A stretch of 64,000 nt of DNA from Jatrophihabitans_A lederbergiae (GTDB lineage Bacteria; Actinomycetota; Actinomycetes; Mycobacteriales; Jatrophihabitantaceae): contig NZ_JAVREH010000021.1 in NCBI RefSeq assembly GCF_031845305.1, forward strand, positions 1 through 64,000, given 5' to 3'. Made by a program: the position numbers and the translations under genes. Below the pieces are notes generated by a model. That model searched no databases. It saw only the letters and a list, made by a program, of their open reading frames with translations, and was not told the origin of the DNA. Shown piece after piece: positions 34,502 through 43,964 of the stretch. Each line of letters begins with the position of its first letter. Position 1 is the stretch's first letter.

Positions 34502-36550
34502 TCAGACCGCTTCGGCTGGTTCGGAAAGGGAGGTGGGCAGGGGTGCCTGGAAGCTGCGCGCCCGCAGCCATTCGGTGGCCTGGCCGGCTGTCATCGGCGC
34601 TTGAATGTACCAACCCTGGGCGCCGTCGCAGCCGAGGTCGCGCAGCGCCAGCCACTCCGCCTCGGTCTCGACGCCCTCGGCGATGGCCGGCATGCCCAGG
34701 GCGTGGGCCAGGTCCACGATGGCCCGGACGATGCCGATCGCGGCCGGGCCCTCCGACAGCTTCGACACGAACACGCGGTCGATCTTGAGCTCGTCGACGG
34801 GGAGCGACTGCAGCCGCAGCAGGGATGAGTAGCCGGTGCCGAAGTCGTCCAGGCTCAGCGTCACGCCCATGGCGTCCAGCCTGCGCAGGCCCGCGTTCAG
34901 CCCCTCGGACCCCTGGGCCACCACGCGCTCGGTGATCTCCAGCTGCAGCATTCCCGGCGGCAGGGCGTGCTGGCGCAGGCCGGAGGAGACCAGGTCGCCG
35001 AGCCGGTCGCCGAGCAGGTCGGTCAGCGACACGTTCACCGCGACCGGCACCGAGAAACCCTGCGTCCGCCATTGCGCGATCTGAGCAAGCGCGAGCATGA
35101 CCACCCGGTCGGTGAGCAGATGCATGCTGCCCGAGCGCTCGGCCAGCGGGATGAACTCATCCGGTGGGACGAAGCCGCGTTGCGGGTGCTGCCACCGTAC
35201 GAGAGCCTCGACTCCCATCAGCGTCGAGTCCCGCAGCGACACCTTGGGCTGGTACTGCAGGGTGAGCAGGTCGTCGTCCAGCGCCTGACGCAACTCGCCC
35301 AGCAGGGTCAGCCGGTCGGCGGAGTTGTGATCGCGATACACCGAGTACGTCGCCACCCCGCTGCGCGTCTCCTTCGCCACGTACATCGCGACATCGGACA
35401 GGCGCAGCAGGTCTTCGGCGTACAGGGCATGCTCCGGGTGCATGGCGAGTCCGATCGAGGCCTCCACCTCCAGCAGCATGCCCTCGAGCTCGATCGGGCT
35501 CAGCAACGAGTTCCGGATGCGCTCGGCGACGCCGCGCACCTCGGCCTCGTCGGCCTCCGGCACAATCACCGCGAACTCGTCACCACCCAGGCGTGCCAGG
35601 TGGTCGCCGGCCCGGACGGCCTCGCGCAGCCGGTCGGCGAAGCGGATCAGCAGTTGGTCGCCGACATGGTGGCCCAGGGTGTCATTGACCTCTTTGAAGT
35701 GGTCCAGGTCGATGAGGAGCAGCCCGAACGGGCGGCCGTCCCGGCGCGAGCGGTTGAGCTCCGCGGCCAGGGAAGCCTGCAGATGGATGCGGTTGGGCAG
35801 CCCGGTGAGTGGATCATGACCGGCTTGATGCTCTTTCTCCAGCGACATCTGGGCCATCTTGTAGACCAGCACGAGTGGAATCAGCAGCAGCGGCAGCAGC
35901 TCCCAGGCGGTGCTGGCGACCGCGACGACGAGTGGGGACAGGGCGAGCACCGAGAAGGTGGTGGCAGTGTAATGCGGAAAGTCGTCCAGCAGGAATGCGC
36001 GGAACGAGCTGGTCCAGGCCAGCGCACCGGCGACCAGGACCAGGTTGGTGAAGAAGTACACGACACAGGCGCCGAGCATCCAGCCGAGGTCGGTGCCGCT
36101 GAGCTCGGTGAGCGGGTGGTCCAGCGAGGGCGTTCGGGAGCTGAGGACCATGACCAGCCAGGCGGCGGCGAGCGAGAGGTTGTACTGGCCGACGTTGAAG
36201 GCGACCTTCCACGGGACCTTCCGGGCACGGACGTCGGCCGCGGTCGAGGCGATGCTGATGACCACGACGGCGGGCCAGAGTCCCCAGAGGAACAGGATCG
36301 CGCAGGTGAAGGCTGTGGACATCACGACGCCCTGCGGATCGTGGCCGCGGCCCTGTACCAGCGGCCGCAGCTCCAGCACCACCAGCAGCACCGCGGTCAT
36401 CGCGAGCGGGGCGCCGGCGACACTCAGGGATGAGACGGCCACCGCGTGCACCGCGTAGACCAGCAGGCTCCAGCCGAGAATCACCGACGGATACCAGAAG
36501 AGCGTGAACAAGGACGCAGTACGCAGAGATGGACGGCTGTCGCTCGACAT
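34502..36550 (-). CDS. membrane GGDEF-EAL protein with I-site
   Basis: A 682 aa protein, first gene of a two-gene operon. About seven helices (10-235; for example FTLFWYPSVILGWSLLVYAV and ACVVYFFTNLVLVAGALAW) form an unassigned membrane sensor. GGDEF (about 245-410) has LARLGGDEFAVIVP preceded by RAGD, matching the RxxD product-inhibition site. EAL (about 425-670) has GVEALVRWQHP, LEITERVV, SLDDFGTGYSSLLRL and KIDRVFV. Unlike its downstream partner it keeps the I-site, so the pair may be regulated differently. ATG 36550 has GAGG close upstream. Confidence 0.92.
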   Translation of the reverse strand: MSSDSRPSLRTASLFTLFWYPSVILGWSLLVYAVHAVAVSSLSVAGAPLAMTAVLLVVLELRPLVQGRGHDPQGVVMSTAFTCAILFLWGLWPAVVVISIASTAADVRARKVPWKVAFNVGQYNLSLAAAWLVMVLSSRTPSLDHPLTELSGTDLGWMLGACVVYFFTNLVLVAGALAWTSSFRAFLLDDFPHYTATTFSVLALSPLVVAVASTAWELLPLLLIPLVLVYKMAQMSLEKEHQAGHDPLTGLPNRIHLQASLAAELNRSRRDGRPFGLLLIDLDHFKEVNDTLGHHVGDQLLIRFADRLREAVRAGDHLARLGGDEFAVIVPEADEAEVRGVAERIRNSLLSPIELEGMLLEVEASIGLAMHPEHALYAEDLLRLSDVAMYVAKETRSGVATYSVYRDHNSADRLTLLGELRQALDDDLLTLQYQPKVSLRDSTLMGVEALVRWQHPQRGFVPPDEFIPLAERSGSMHLLTDRVVMLALAQIAQWRTQGFSVPVAVNVSLTDLLGDRLGDLVSSGLRQHALPPGMLQLEITERVVAQGSEGLNAGLRRLDAMGVTLSLDDFGTGYSSLLRLQSLPVDELKIDRVFVSKLSEGPAAIGIVRAIVDLAHALGMPAIAEGVETEAEWLALRDLGCDGAQGWYIQAPMTAGQATEWLRARSFQAPLPTSLSEPAEAV

Positions 36551-36747
36551 GCTCGCCTCCCCTCGGGCGTCTTATCGGCTCGTAATCGACAAAGGTGAGT
36601 GTTCCACCAGAGCTCGGAGTATAACTTAACAGCACTCTCACGACCTCTTCAGTGCCGCGAGCCGCCTGGAAGACGCACGGCCAGAGTCGAAAAGCCGGGG
36701 CTAGAGTCGAAAGGAGACCGGCGACAACGACGACTGCGGAGGCTGCG

Positions 36748-36951
36748 ATGTCCAACCCCATCGACGAAGAGACGTACGGCGATCGGGCCGAGCACGACCC
36801 GAAGGACGTCCAGCACGGCAACCCCGGCAAGCCGCAGTCCTACTACCTCTCCCAGGGCACCGAGGAGACCGAAGCCGACCCGAGCGACTTCGGCGACGAC
36901 CCGGGCGAGGTCGTGCCGGGGACGGTGCGCCCGACCAGGGACGAGAGCTGA
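36748..36951 (+). CDS. small acidic hypothetical protein
   Basis: A 67 aa, strongly acidic protein (MSNPIDEETYGDRAEHDPKD, then a Pro/Gly/Asp-rich end with EETEADPSDFGDDPGEVVPG). It is probably intrinsically disordered and has no recognisable family. GGAGG lies 7 nt before the ATG, which supports translation; an upstream extension of the frame lacks such a site. Confidence 0.6.
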   Translation: MSNPIDEETYGDRAEHDPKDVQHGNPGKPQSYYLSQGTEETEADPSDFGDDPGEVVPGTVRPTRDES

Positions 36952-36990
36952 GTTCGTTCGCCTTCGCCGGGCTTGTGAGCTCAGGTCAGC

Positions 36991-39573
36991 TCAGCTGAGA
37001 CGGGCGGCCAGATAGGGCGCGGTCCGGCTCACCTGGCTGCCGGCGACCTCGTCGGGACGGCCCGCGGCGACGATGCGGCCACCGTCGGCACCGGCTCCCG
37101 GCCCGAGGTCGATCACCCAGTCGGCGCCCGCGACGACACCCATGTCGTGCTCCACCACGACCACCGAGTTGCCCGCGTCGACCAGCCGCCGCAGCTGCCC
37201 CATCAGCTGTTCCACATCGGCGGGGTGCAGTCCGGTCGTCGGCTCGTCCAGCAGGTAGAGCGTGGAACCACGGCTGGCCCGCTGCAGCTCGGTGGCGAGC
37301 TTGATCCGCTGCGCCTCACCGCCGGAGAGTTCGGTGGCGGGCTGGCCCAGCCGCAGGTAGCCCAGGCCCACCTCGGCCAGCGTGCGCAGGCTGCGCACCG
37401 CCGAGGGCAGGTCGGACAGAAAGGCCAGCGCGTCGTCCACCGTCAGGTCGAGTACGTCGGCGATGGTGCGGCCGCGGTAGGTCACCTGCAGGGTCTCGGG
37501 GTTGTAGCGCGCGCCATGGCAGGTCGGGCACGGTGCGTACGTGCCTGGCAGGAACATCAGCTCCACCGCGACGAACCCCTCCCCCTGGCAGGTCTCACAC
37601 CGTCCGGCCTGGACGTTGAAGGAGAACCGGCCGGCGGTGTAGCCGCGCGAGCGGGCCTCGTCCGTGCCGGCGAAGACCTTGCGGACGGCGTCGAACAGAC
37701 CTGTGTACGTCGCCAGGTTGGAGCGCGGGGTGCGCCCGATCGGTTTCTGGTCCACCCGCACCAGCCGATCGACCAGGGCAAGTCCCTCGGCGTGCCGGCT
37801 CACGTGCTCCAGCATCGCCAGCGTCGAGTCGGCGGTGTCCTCCGGATCGGCCACGTCCGGTTCGGCCTCGTCACCGCCGCCCGCGGGATCACCCCGGCCG
37901 GCCGCTGCCAGGTGGTGTGCGATCACGTCGCCGAGCACCTTCCCCACCAGGGTCGACTTGCCTGAACCGGAGATGCCGGTGACCGCGGTGAAGACCCCGA
38001 GCGGAAAGTCCGCGTCGAGCTTGTCCAGGTTGTGCAGGGTGATTCCGCGCAGCCGGAGCCAGCCGGTCGGCTCCCGGCGCGCCGGGGCCGGCGTCCCACG
38101 CTCGTCACCGGACGGGAACAGGAAGCGGCGGGTGACCGACTCCGGCACCTGCCGCAGTCCGGCCACCGGCCCGCTGTAGACGATGCGGCCGCCACCCGCG
38201 CCGGCGCCCGGGCCGACGTCGACGATCCATTCCGCCCGCTGGGCGATCTCCATGTCGTGCTCGACGACGAACAGCGAATTCCCCGCCGCTATCAGCCGAT
38301 CCAGCACCGCGAGCAGCGGTTGGGCGTCGGCCGGGTGCAGGCCCGCGGACGGCTCGTCCAGCACGTACACCACGCCGAACAGGCCGGAGCGGAGCTGGGT
38401 GGCCAACCGTAGCCGCTGCAGCTCGCCCGCGGACAGCGTCGGTGTCGCGCGCCCCATGCTCAGGTAGCCCAGCCCCAGCTCGTCCAGCACTTCGACGTGT
38501 GCGACCAGATCGCGCGCGATGACGACGGCGACCTCGGCCGCCCCCGCGGCGGCACCGGCTTGGGAGCTCCAGGAGACCCGGTCGAAGGCCCCCGCCTCGG
38601 CGAAGGTCGTGGTCGGTCGTAACAGAGTCGCCAGCTCGCGTAAGGGCAATCGGGCCAGCTCGGCGATGTTGTGGCCGGCGAAGGTCACGGCGAGGGCGTC
38701 CGGGCGCAGCCTGCCACCGTGGCAGCTGGGGCAGTCTGCCGTCCGGACGAACCGCAGCATCCGCTGCCGCATGGTCGGGCTCTTGGAGTCGGCCAGGGTG
38801 TGCAGCACATAGCGCTCGGCGCTGACGTACGTCCCCTCGTACGGCCGCTGGATCCGGTTCGCCTCGCGCACCGGGTGCACCGTGACGACCGGCGTCTCGT
38901 CGGTGAACAGGATCCAGCGGCGATCAGCCTCGGGCAGCTCTCGCCACGGCTTGTCGATGTCGTAGCCCAGCGTGGTCAGGATGTCGCGGTAGTTCTTGCC
39001 CAGCCACGCGCCCGGCCAGGCCGCGATGGCGTGGTCGCGGATGCTCAGCGACGGGTCCGGGACGAGCGACTCCTCGCTGACCTGGTGGACCCGGCCGAGG
39101 CCCTGGCATTCCGGGCACGCACCGACCGCGGTGTTCGGCGAGAAGGTATCGGAATCCAGGCGATGTGCGGTTCCGGCCGGGTAGGAGCCGGCCCGGGAGA
39201 ACAGCATCCGTAGCAGGTTCGACAGCCCCGTGACGGTTCCGACCGAGGAGCGCGAGGTGGCCGACCCCCGTCGCTGGTTCAGCGCGACCGCGGGCGGCAG
39301 TCCGGTGATCTCGTCCACCTTCGGCGCGCCGGCCTGCTGGATCAGCCGGCGGGCGTACGGCGCGACCGATTCGAAGTAGCGCCGCTGCGCCTCGGCGTAG
39401 ATGGTGGCGAAGGCCAGCGACGACTTGCCCGATCCGGAAACGCCGGTGAACGCCACGAAGGCGTTCCGCGGAACGTCGACATCGACCGAGCGCAGGTTGT
39501 GCACCTGCGCCCCGCGTACCCGGACGAACGGATCGGACGGGCCGGGCTGCGCCGGTTGCTGAGAGCTGACCAC
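36991..39573 (-). CDS. UvrA-like ABC ATPase (class II UvrA / drug-resistance-associated)
   Basis: An 860 aa UvrA paralogue. Two ATPase modules each have a Walker A (FTGVSGSGKSSLAFA; VTGISGSGKSTLVGK), zinc CxxC...CxxC modules (CPECQGLG, CPSCHGGRL; CETCQGEG, CPTCHGARY), ABC signatures (LSAGELQRLRLA; LSGGEAQRIKLA) and Walker B (VLDEPSAGLHPAD; LLDEPTTGLHPAD). It is shorter than housekeeping UvrA (about 950) and lacks most of the UvrB-contacting insert, as in class II UvrA proteins linked to resistance to DNA-binding drugs. I placed the start at GTG 39573. It is 51 bp downstream of the LysR gene on the same strand. Confidence 0.9.
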   Translation of the reverse strand: MVSSQQPAQPGPSDPFVRVRGAQVHNLRSVDVDVPRNAFVAFTGVSGSGKSSLAFATIYAEAQRRYFESVAPYARRLIQQAGAPKVDEITGLPPAVALNQRRGSATSRSSVGTVTGLSNLLRMLFSRAGSYPAGTAHRLDSDTFSPNTAVGACPECQGLGRVHQVSEESLVPDPSLSIRDHAIAAWPGAWLGKNYRDILTTLGYDIDKPWRELPEADRRWILFTDETPVVTVHPVREANRIQRPYEGTYVSAERYVLHTLADSKSPTMRQRMLRFVRTADCPSCHGGRLRPDALAVTFAGHNIAELARLPLRELATLLRPTTTFAEAGAFDRVSWSSQAGAAAGAAEVAVVIARDLVAHVEVLDELGLGYLSMGRATPTLSAGELQRLRLATQLRSGLFGVVYVLDEPSAGLHPADAQPLLAVLDRLIAAGNSLFVVEHDMEIAQRAEWIVDVGPGAGAGGGRIVYSGPVAGLRQVPESVTRRFLFPSGDERGTPAPARREPTGWLRLRGITLHNLDKLDADFPLGVFTAVTGISGSGKSTLVGKVLGDVIAHHLAAAGRGDPAGGGDEAEPDVADPEDTADSTLAMLEHVSRHAEGLALVDRLVRVDQKPIGRTPRSNLATYTGLFDAVRKVFAGTDEARSRGYTAGRFSFNVQAGRCETCQGEGFVAVELMFLPGTYAPCPTCHGARYNPETLQVTYRGRTIADVLDLTVDDALAFLSDLPSAVRSLRTLAEVGLGYLRLGQPATELSGGEAQRIKLATELQRASRGSTLYLLDEPTTGLHPADVEQLMGQLRRLVDAGNSVVVVEHDMGVVAGADWVIDLGPGAGADGGRIVAAGRPDEVAGSQVSRTAPYLAARLS

Positions 39574-39624
39574 CGGGCGAGCATCGCAGACTCCCGGATC
39601 GGACCGCACCCGGCTGCCGCCGGC

Positions 39625-40563
39625 TTACCGGTGGCGTCTGCTCACGGCTAGTGCCACCAGCTCGCGCGCGGCTCCCGCCGGCAGTGTCGGGCCGCCTGAC
39701 CACACCGCCCGCAGTGTCCGGTCCAGCCGCAATCCCTCGGTACGCACCGCCTTCAGCCGCCCCGCGGTGAGGTCGTCGATGACCGCCAGCTCGCTGAGCA
39801 CCGCCGGCCCGGCACCGGCGATCACGGCTGCCCGGACGGCCGCGGTGGTGGACAGCGACAACGCCGGGGCCGCCGTCTCCGCGCCGTCTCCGAGCACCGC
39901 CCGGACCGCGGCGTCCAGCGCGCTCCGGGTGCCCGAGCCCTCTTCGCGGGTGACCAGCGCTGTGCCGGCCAGCTCCCGGGCCGTGACCGGACGCTGGCGG
40001 CGCGCCCACGGATGGTCCGGTCGCACCACGATGAGCAGCTCGTCCGTGCCAACGCTGCGGCTGTGCAGTCCCCTGGGCGCGGCGGGCCCCTCGACGAACC
40101 CCAGCTCGGCGGCTCCGGATCGCAGGTGCTGCACGACGGTCTCGCTGTTCGTCGCGGTGAGGACAATCTCGGTGGCGGCATGACCTCGCCGCGCGGTGTC
40201 GGCATTCATCGCGACGAGCCAACCCGGCAGCAGCTGCTCGGCGATCGTCAGGCTGGCACTCACCCGCAGTCGCCCGAGCCCGTCCCGCCGCAGCGTCGCC
40301 AGGCCTGCGTCCATCTCGGCGGCCAGCTCGAGTAGTCGCGCCGCCCACTCGGCCACCACGACGCCGGACGGGGTGAGCGTCGAGCCGCGCGGCGTCCGGG
40401 TCACCAGCACCACACCGGTCTGTGCCTCGATGGATCGGATCCGCGCCGACACCGCCTGCTGGCTGACGCCCACCTCAGCGGCGGCGGAGTTCAGGCTGCC
40501 GGTTCGGGCGACGGCAAGCAATACCTCGAGCGCGGCCAGATCAGGCAGGTGCGCGCTGAGCAT
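39625..40563 (-). CDS. LysR-family transcriptional regulator
   Basis: A 312 aa regulator. The N-terminal winged helix-turn-helix (about 8-65) reads LAALEVLLAVARTGSLNSAA then EVGVSQQAVSARIRSIEAQT. The effector-binding domain (about 95-300) includes HLRSGAAELGFVEGP and SGTRSALDAAVRAVLG. Its ATG is near 93 bp of spacer containing AT-richer sequence, a likely promoter. The downstream UvrA-like gene may be in the same transcript. The ligand is unknown. Confidence 0.9.
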   Translation of the reverse strand: MLSAHLPDLAALEVLLAVARTGSLNSAAAEVGVSQQAVSARIRSIEAQTGVVLVTRTPRGSTLTPSGVVVAEWAARLLELAAEMDAGLATLRRDGLGRLRVSASLTIAEQLLPGWLVAMNADTARRGHAATEIVLTATNSETVVQHLRSGAAELGFVEGPAAPRGLHSRSVGTDELLIVVRPDHPWARRQRPVTARELAGTALVTREEGSGTRSALDAAVRAVLGDGAETAAPALSLSTTAAVRAAVIAGAGPAVLSELAVIDDLTAGRLKAVRTEGLRLDRTLRAVWSGGPTLPAGAARELVALAVSRRHR

Positions 40564-40656
40564 GACGGCCCTTCCGAGGTTACCAACGAGGTTTGTATGC
40601 CTGAAACTCTAACCACATCACATCCGATTGGGACGGCTGCGTCGCAGCCCCGGCCG

Positions 40657-43023
40657 TCACTCCGAGGACAACGCCCGCACCGGCTCACGCCCGGCGGGTT
40701 GCCGTGGCGCCGGGCCGGGTGGCTCGAGCGCGGGCACCTTCAGAGTCACCGCGCTTGCCGTGGTCAGCGTGAACTCCTCGCCGTGGTGATGTAGCCGCAC
40801 GCTGGTGTCCGGACCGTCCTCAAGCGCGTAGGTCGCCTCGTCCCGCCCGATCGTGACGCGCACCTTGCAACCACGCCAGCGGATCGCGAACCGCAGCCGT
40901 GACAGCGCCGGCGGCAACCTCGGCGCGAAGGTCAGTTCGCCGTCGTGATCGCGCAGCCCCCCGAACCCGGCGACGAGTGCCAGCCAGGCACCGGCCAGCG
41001 ACGCGATGTGCAGGCCGTCGCCGGTGTTGTGCTCGATGTCGCGCAAATCCATCAGCGCGGCCTCGGTGAGGTAGTCGTGCGCCAGGTCCAGATAGCCGGT
41101 CTCGGCAGCCATCACCGCCTGAGTGCACGCCGACAGCGAGGAGTCGCGGACGGTCAGTGGCTCGTAGTACCGGAAGGCATTCACTTTCTCCTCATGCGTG
41201 AACGAGTCCCCACACCAGTGCATCGCCAGCACCAGGTCGGCCTGCTTGGCGACCTGCTTGCGATAAAGGTCGAAGTACGTCTCGTGCAGCAACAGCGGGT
41301 AGCGGTTGGCTGCCGCGGTGGCCTCGAAGTCCCAGACCTGGTGGGCGTTGGCGCCCCGGTACTGCTCGGGAATGCCGTGCCTGGCATCGCGCGGGATCGA
41401 CATCGCCTGGGCAGCGGCCCGCCAGGATGGCGGCTCCTCGCCGGCAACGGTGAGCTTCTCGGCCTCGGCCGGCCAGCGCTCGCACACCTCCGCGGCATAG
41501 CGCAGGTTCCTGGCGGCCATCAGGTTGGTGTAGGTGTTGTCGTCCACCAGCGCGCTGTACTCGTCCGGCCCGGTCACGCCGTCGATGTGGAACTCCTCGT
41601 CATCGCCGAAGTAACCCAGCGACATCCACAGCCGTGCGGTCTGCACCAGGATCGGCAGCGCCACCGAGCGGTCGAAGGGCTCGTCGCCGGTCCACTGCAC
41701 GTATCGAGCCGCCGCCACCGCGACATCGGCGTTGACATGGAAGGCGGCCATCCCGGCGGGCCAGTAGGCCGAGGTCTCCTGGCCGCGGATGGTCCGCCAG
41801 GGGAACGTCGCCCCGCTGAGATTCAGTGCCCTGGCACGCTCGACCGCCACGTCGAGGGTCGACAGCCGCCAGCGCAACTCGTCGGCCGCCGCGTCCGGCG
41901 CCGTCGCGGTGAGCACCGGCAGCACGTAGCTCTCGGTGTCCCAGAACGCGTGCCCGTCGTAGCCGCTGCCGGTCAGGCCCTTGGCCGGGATGGCGCGCTG
42001 CTCGGCCCGGGCGCCGGACTGCAGCACCTGGAACAGGCCGAACCGCACCGCCTGCTGGACGGCAGGGTCGCCGTCCACCTCGACGTCCGCGCCGTCCCAG
42101 AAGTCCTGGACGTAGCGGTGCTGCTGTTCCCGCAGCTCGTCCCAGCCGGTCTGGGACACCGCCGACAGCGCAGCGTCCACCTGATCGCGCAGGGCCGGCA
42201 ACGAGCGCTGGCTGGACCAGCCGTACGCCACGAATTTGGTCACCCCCAGGCGCTCTCCCGGATCGAGCTGGGTGCCGATGGTGGTCCGGGCCCAGTCCGG
42301 CTCGACATAGGTGTGCGAGCCGACGCGGTGACCACCGTGGACGACGTGGTCCATCGCGGCGGCCATCCGCAGCTTGCTCGCGGCGGTGCTGTGAATCAGC
42401 AGGGCACGGTTTCCGCTGGAGCTGTGCTCCTCGGCCTGCAGCGCGTGCTCCAGCGCCGCGGCGATCCGGGGGTCCTTGGACTGCCGGGGAATGTGCTCGT
42501 TGGCCACCAGCTCGGACTGCAGCACCACCCGGGTGGGGCGCCCGACGGCCTCCACCTCGTAGTGGATTGCCAGCACGGCGCGCTGGGTGAAGGACACCAG
42601 CCGGGTGGAGCGCACCCGGATGACGCGGCCCGAGGGCGACGCCCACTCGACGACGCGGTGCAGCAGGCCGGAGCGGAGGTCGAGGATGCGCTCGTGGTGT
42701 CGCAGCTCGCCGTAGCGCAGATCGAAGGGCTCGTCGTCCACCAGCAGCCGGATCAGCTTGCCGTCGGTCACGTTGACGATGGTCTGCCCGTCCTCCGGAT
42801 AGCCATAGCCGGCCTCGGCGTAGGGCAGCGGACGGGCCTCGTAGAACGAGTTCAGGTACGTACCCGGCAGGCCGCTCGGATCACCCTCGTCGAGGTTGCC
42901 GCGCACGCCGATGTGGCCGTTGGACAGCGCGAACACCGACTCCGACTGCGCGAGTTGCGCCAGGTCAAGTCCCAGTTCCCGCAGTGCCCAGGGCTCGACC
43001 GGAAAGCGCCGCTGCGGGATCAC
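40657..43023 (-). CDS. glycoside hydrolase family 65 disaccharide phosphorylase
   Basis: A 788 aa phosphorylase that splits an alpha-glucosyl disaccharide (trehalose, maltose, kojibiose or nigerose) with phosphate to give beta-glucose 1-phosphate. GH65 features are ALSNGHIGVRGNLDEGDP, GYDGHAFWDTESYVLPVLT, the catalytic-acid segment IDGVTGPDEYSALVDDN, and KQADLVLAMHWCGDSFTHEE. The start is GTG 43023, overlapping the stop of the beta-phosphoglucomutase gene by 4 nt (GTGA). A longer reading frame that runs on through the mutase gene is not a real fusion. The pairing supports phosphorolysis rather than hydrolysis. Confidence 0.93.
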   Translation of the reverse strand: MIPQRRFPVEPWALRELGLDLAQLAQSESVFALSNGHIGVRGNLDEGDPSGLPGTYLNSFYEARPLPYAEAGYGYPEDGQTIVNVTDGKLIRLLVDDEPFDLRYGELRHHERILDLRSGLLHRVVEWASPSGRVIRVRSTRLVSFTQRAVLAIHYEVEAVGRPTRVVLQSELVANEHIPRQSKDPRIAAALEHALQAEEHSSSGNRALLIHSTAASKLRMAAAMDHVVHGGHRVGSHTYVEPDWARTTIGTQLDPGERLGVTKFVAYGWSSQRSLPALRDQVDAALSAVSQTGWDELREQQHRYVQDFWDGADVEVDGDPAVQQAVRFGLFQVLQSGARAEQRAIPAKGLTGSGYDGHAFWDTESYVLPVLTATAPDAAADELRWRLSTLDVAVERARALNLSGATFPWRTIRGQETSAYWPAGMAAFHVNADVAVAAARYVQWTGDEPFDRSVALPILVQTARLWMSLGYFGDDEEFHIDGVTGPDEYSALVDDNTYTNLMAARNLRYAAEVCERWPAEAEKLTVAGEEPPSWRAAAQAMSIPRDARHGIPEQYRGANAHQVWDFEATAAANRYPLLLHETYFDLYRKQVAKQADLVLAMHWCGDSFTHEEKVNAFRYYEPLTVRDSSLSACTQAVMAAETGYLDLAHDYLTEAALMDLRDIEHNTGDGLHIASLAGAWLALVAGFGGLRDHDGELTFAPRLPPALSRLRFAIRWRGCKVRVTIGRDEATYALEDGPDTSVRLHHHGEEFTLTTASAVTLKVPALEPPGPAPRQPAGREPVRALSSE

Positions 43024-43775
43024 GCCTGCGCTCCGGACGTCGGCTCGCCGGATAACAGCTCGGCGAGGTCCCGGACGACCACGTCCGCGCCGTGCGCTCG
43101 GAGCTGGTCCGCCTGACCGACCCGGTCGACGCCGATCACGAAGCCGAAGTTCCCGGCCCGGCCCGCCGCCACTCCGGCCAGGGCGTCTTCGAAAACCGCC
43201 GCCTGGGACGGCTGGACCCCGGCGAGCTTGGCGCCGGCCAGGAAGGAATCCGGCGCCGGCTTTCCGCGCAGGTGCTGCTCGACCAGGGTCACCCCGTCGA
43301 CGCGTCCCTCGACCAGCTCGGCAAGACCGGTGACCTCGAGCACCTGCCGGGTGTTGGCGCTGGAGGACACCACGATCCGGCGCAGGCCCGCGTCCCGGAC
43401 GGCCTGCAGGTAGCGCCGCGACCCCTCGTAGACATCGACGCCGTCGGTGAGGATCCGTCGTTGCACCTCGGCGTTCTTGCGGTTGCCCAGGCCGTAGACG
43501 GTCGCCTCGTCCGGCCCGTCGTCCGGGCTGCCCTCGGGAAGGTGGATGCCGCGGGAGGCCAGGAAGTCCCGGACGCCATCCTCGCGGGGCTTGCCGTCCA
43601 CGTACTCGTCGTAGTCGTGCCCCTTGTCGAAGGGCGTGAAGTGCTCCGGGTCCCGCTGCTTCAGGAACTCGTCGAAGGCCTGCTTCCACGCGGCCGCATG
43701 CACGGTGGCGGTCCGGGTGAGCACGCCGTCGAGGTCGAACAGGCAGGTCGTCACGTCGTCGGGAAGTCCTAGCAA
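43020..43775 (-). CDS. pgmB: beta-phosphoglucomutase (HAD superfamily)
   Basis: A 251 aa HAD phosphotransferase converting beta-glucose 1-phosphate to glucose 6-phosphate. Motif I is LFDLDGVLTRTA, motif II is VVSSSANTR, the lysine of motif III is in HLRGKPAPDSFL and motif IV is AVFEDALAGVAAGRAG. The cap domain contains FTPFDKGHDYDEYVDGKPRE, a hallmark of this group. The start is TTG at 43775 with GAGGAGATC about 8 nt upstream. It is the first gene of a two-gene unit with the GH65 phosphorylase. Confidence 0.93.
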   Translation of the reverse strand: MLGLPDDVTTCLFDLDGVLTRTATVHAAAWKQAFDEFLKQRDPEHFTPFDKGHDYDEYVDGKPREDGVRDFLASRGIHLPEGSPDDGPDEATVYGLGNRKNAEVQRRILTDGVDVYEGSRRYLQAVRDAGLRRIVVSSSANTRQVLEVTGLAELVEGRVDGVTLVEQHLRGKPAPDSFLAGAKLAGVQPSQAAVFEDALAGVAAGRAGNFGFVIGVDRVGQADQLRAHGADVVVRDLAELLSGEPTSGAQA

Positions 43776-43903
43776 GGTCGATCTCCTCTGGCCGGGGCCG
43801 TCGCCCTGCGCCTGCTGGCGAGGGCGACTCGTGCGAATTCAGGTTAGCGGCGTTGCGGCCGGGATCTTGGTGAAACGGCGGCGCGAACCGCTACCCGCTA
43901 CTA

Positions 43904-43920
43904 TTGCAAGACATTTGCAG
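43904..43920 (+). promoter_or_regulatory. Nur (nickel-responsive Fur-family) box-like operator
   Basis: TTGCAA-GACAT-TTGCAG, 45 bp before the start of the nickel/cobalt permease. The Nur box described in Streptomyces coelicolor is tTGCaa-N5-ttGCAA, and this site matches 11 of the 12 half-site bases with exactly the right 5-bp spacer. It is expected to repress the permease when nickel is plentiful. No Nur gene is in the window. Confidence 0.75.
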
Positions 43921-43964
43921 GAAGCCCCTGCGGATGAGGCGGACACCCTGGGAGCGGCGCGACG

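Noticed and set aside
40657..43689. A 1010-residue fusion of beta-phosphoglucomutase and GH65
   Set aside because: The two real genes are in different frames with a GTGA overlap at 43020-43023; the long frame merely runs antiparallel-in-frame noise through the mutase gene.
43800..43964. Possible cobalamin riboswitch upstream of the Ni/Co permease
   Set aside because: The spacer is only about 190 bp and I could not find a B12-box-like consensus or the associated conserved stems; the TTGCAA-N5-TTGCAG site is a better explanation of control.
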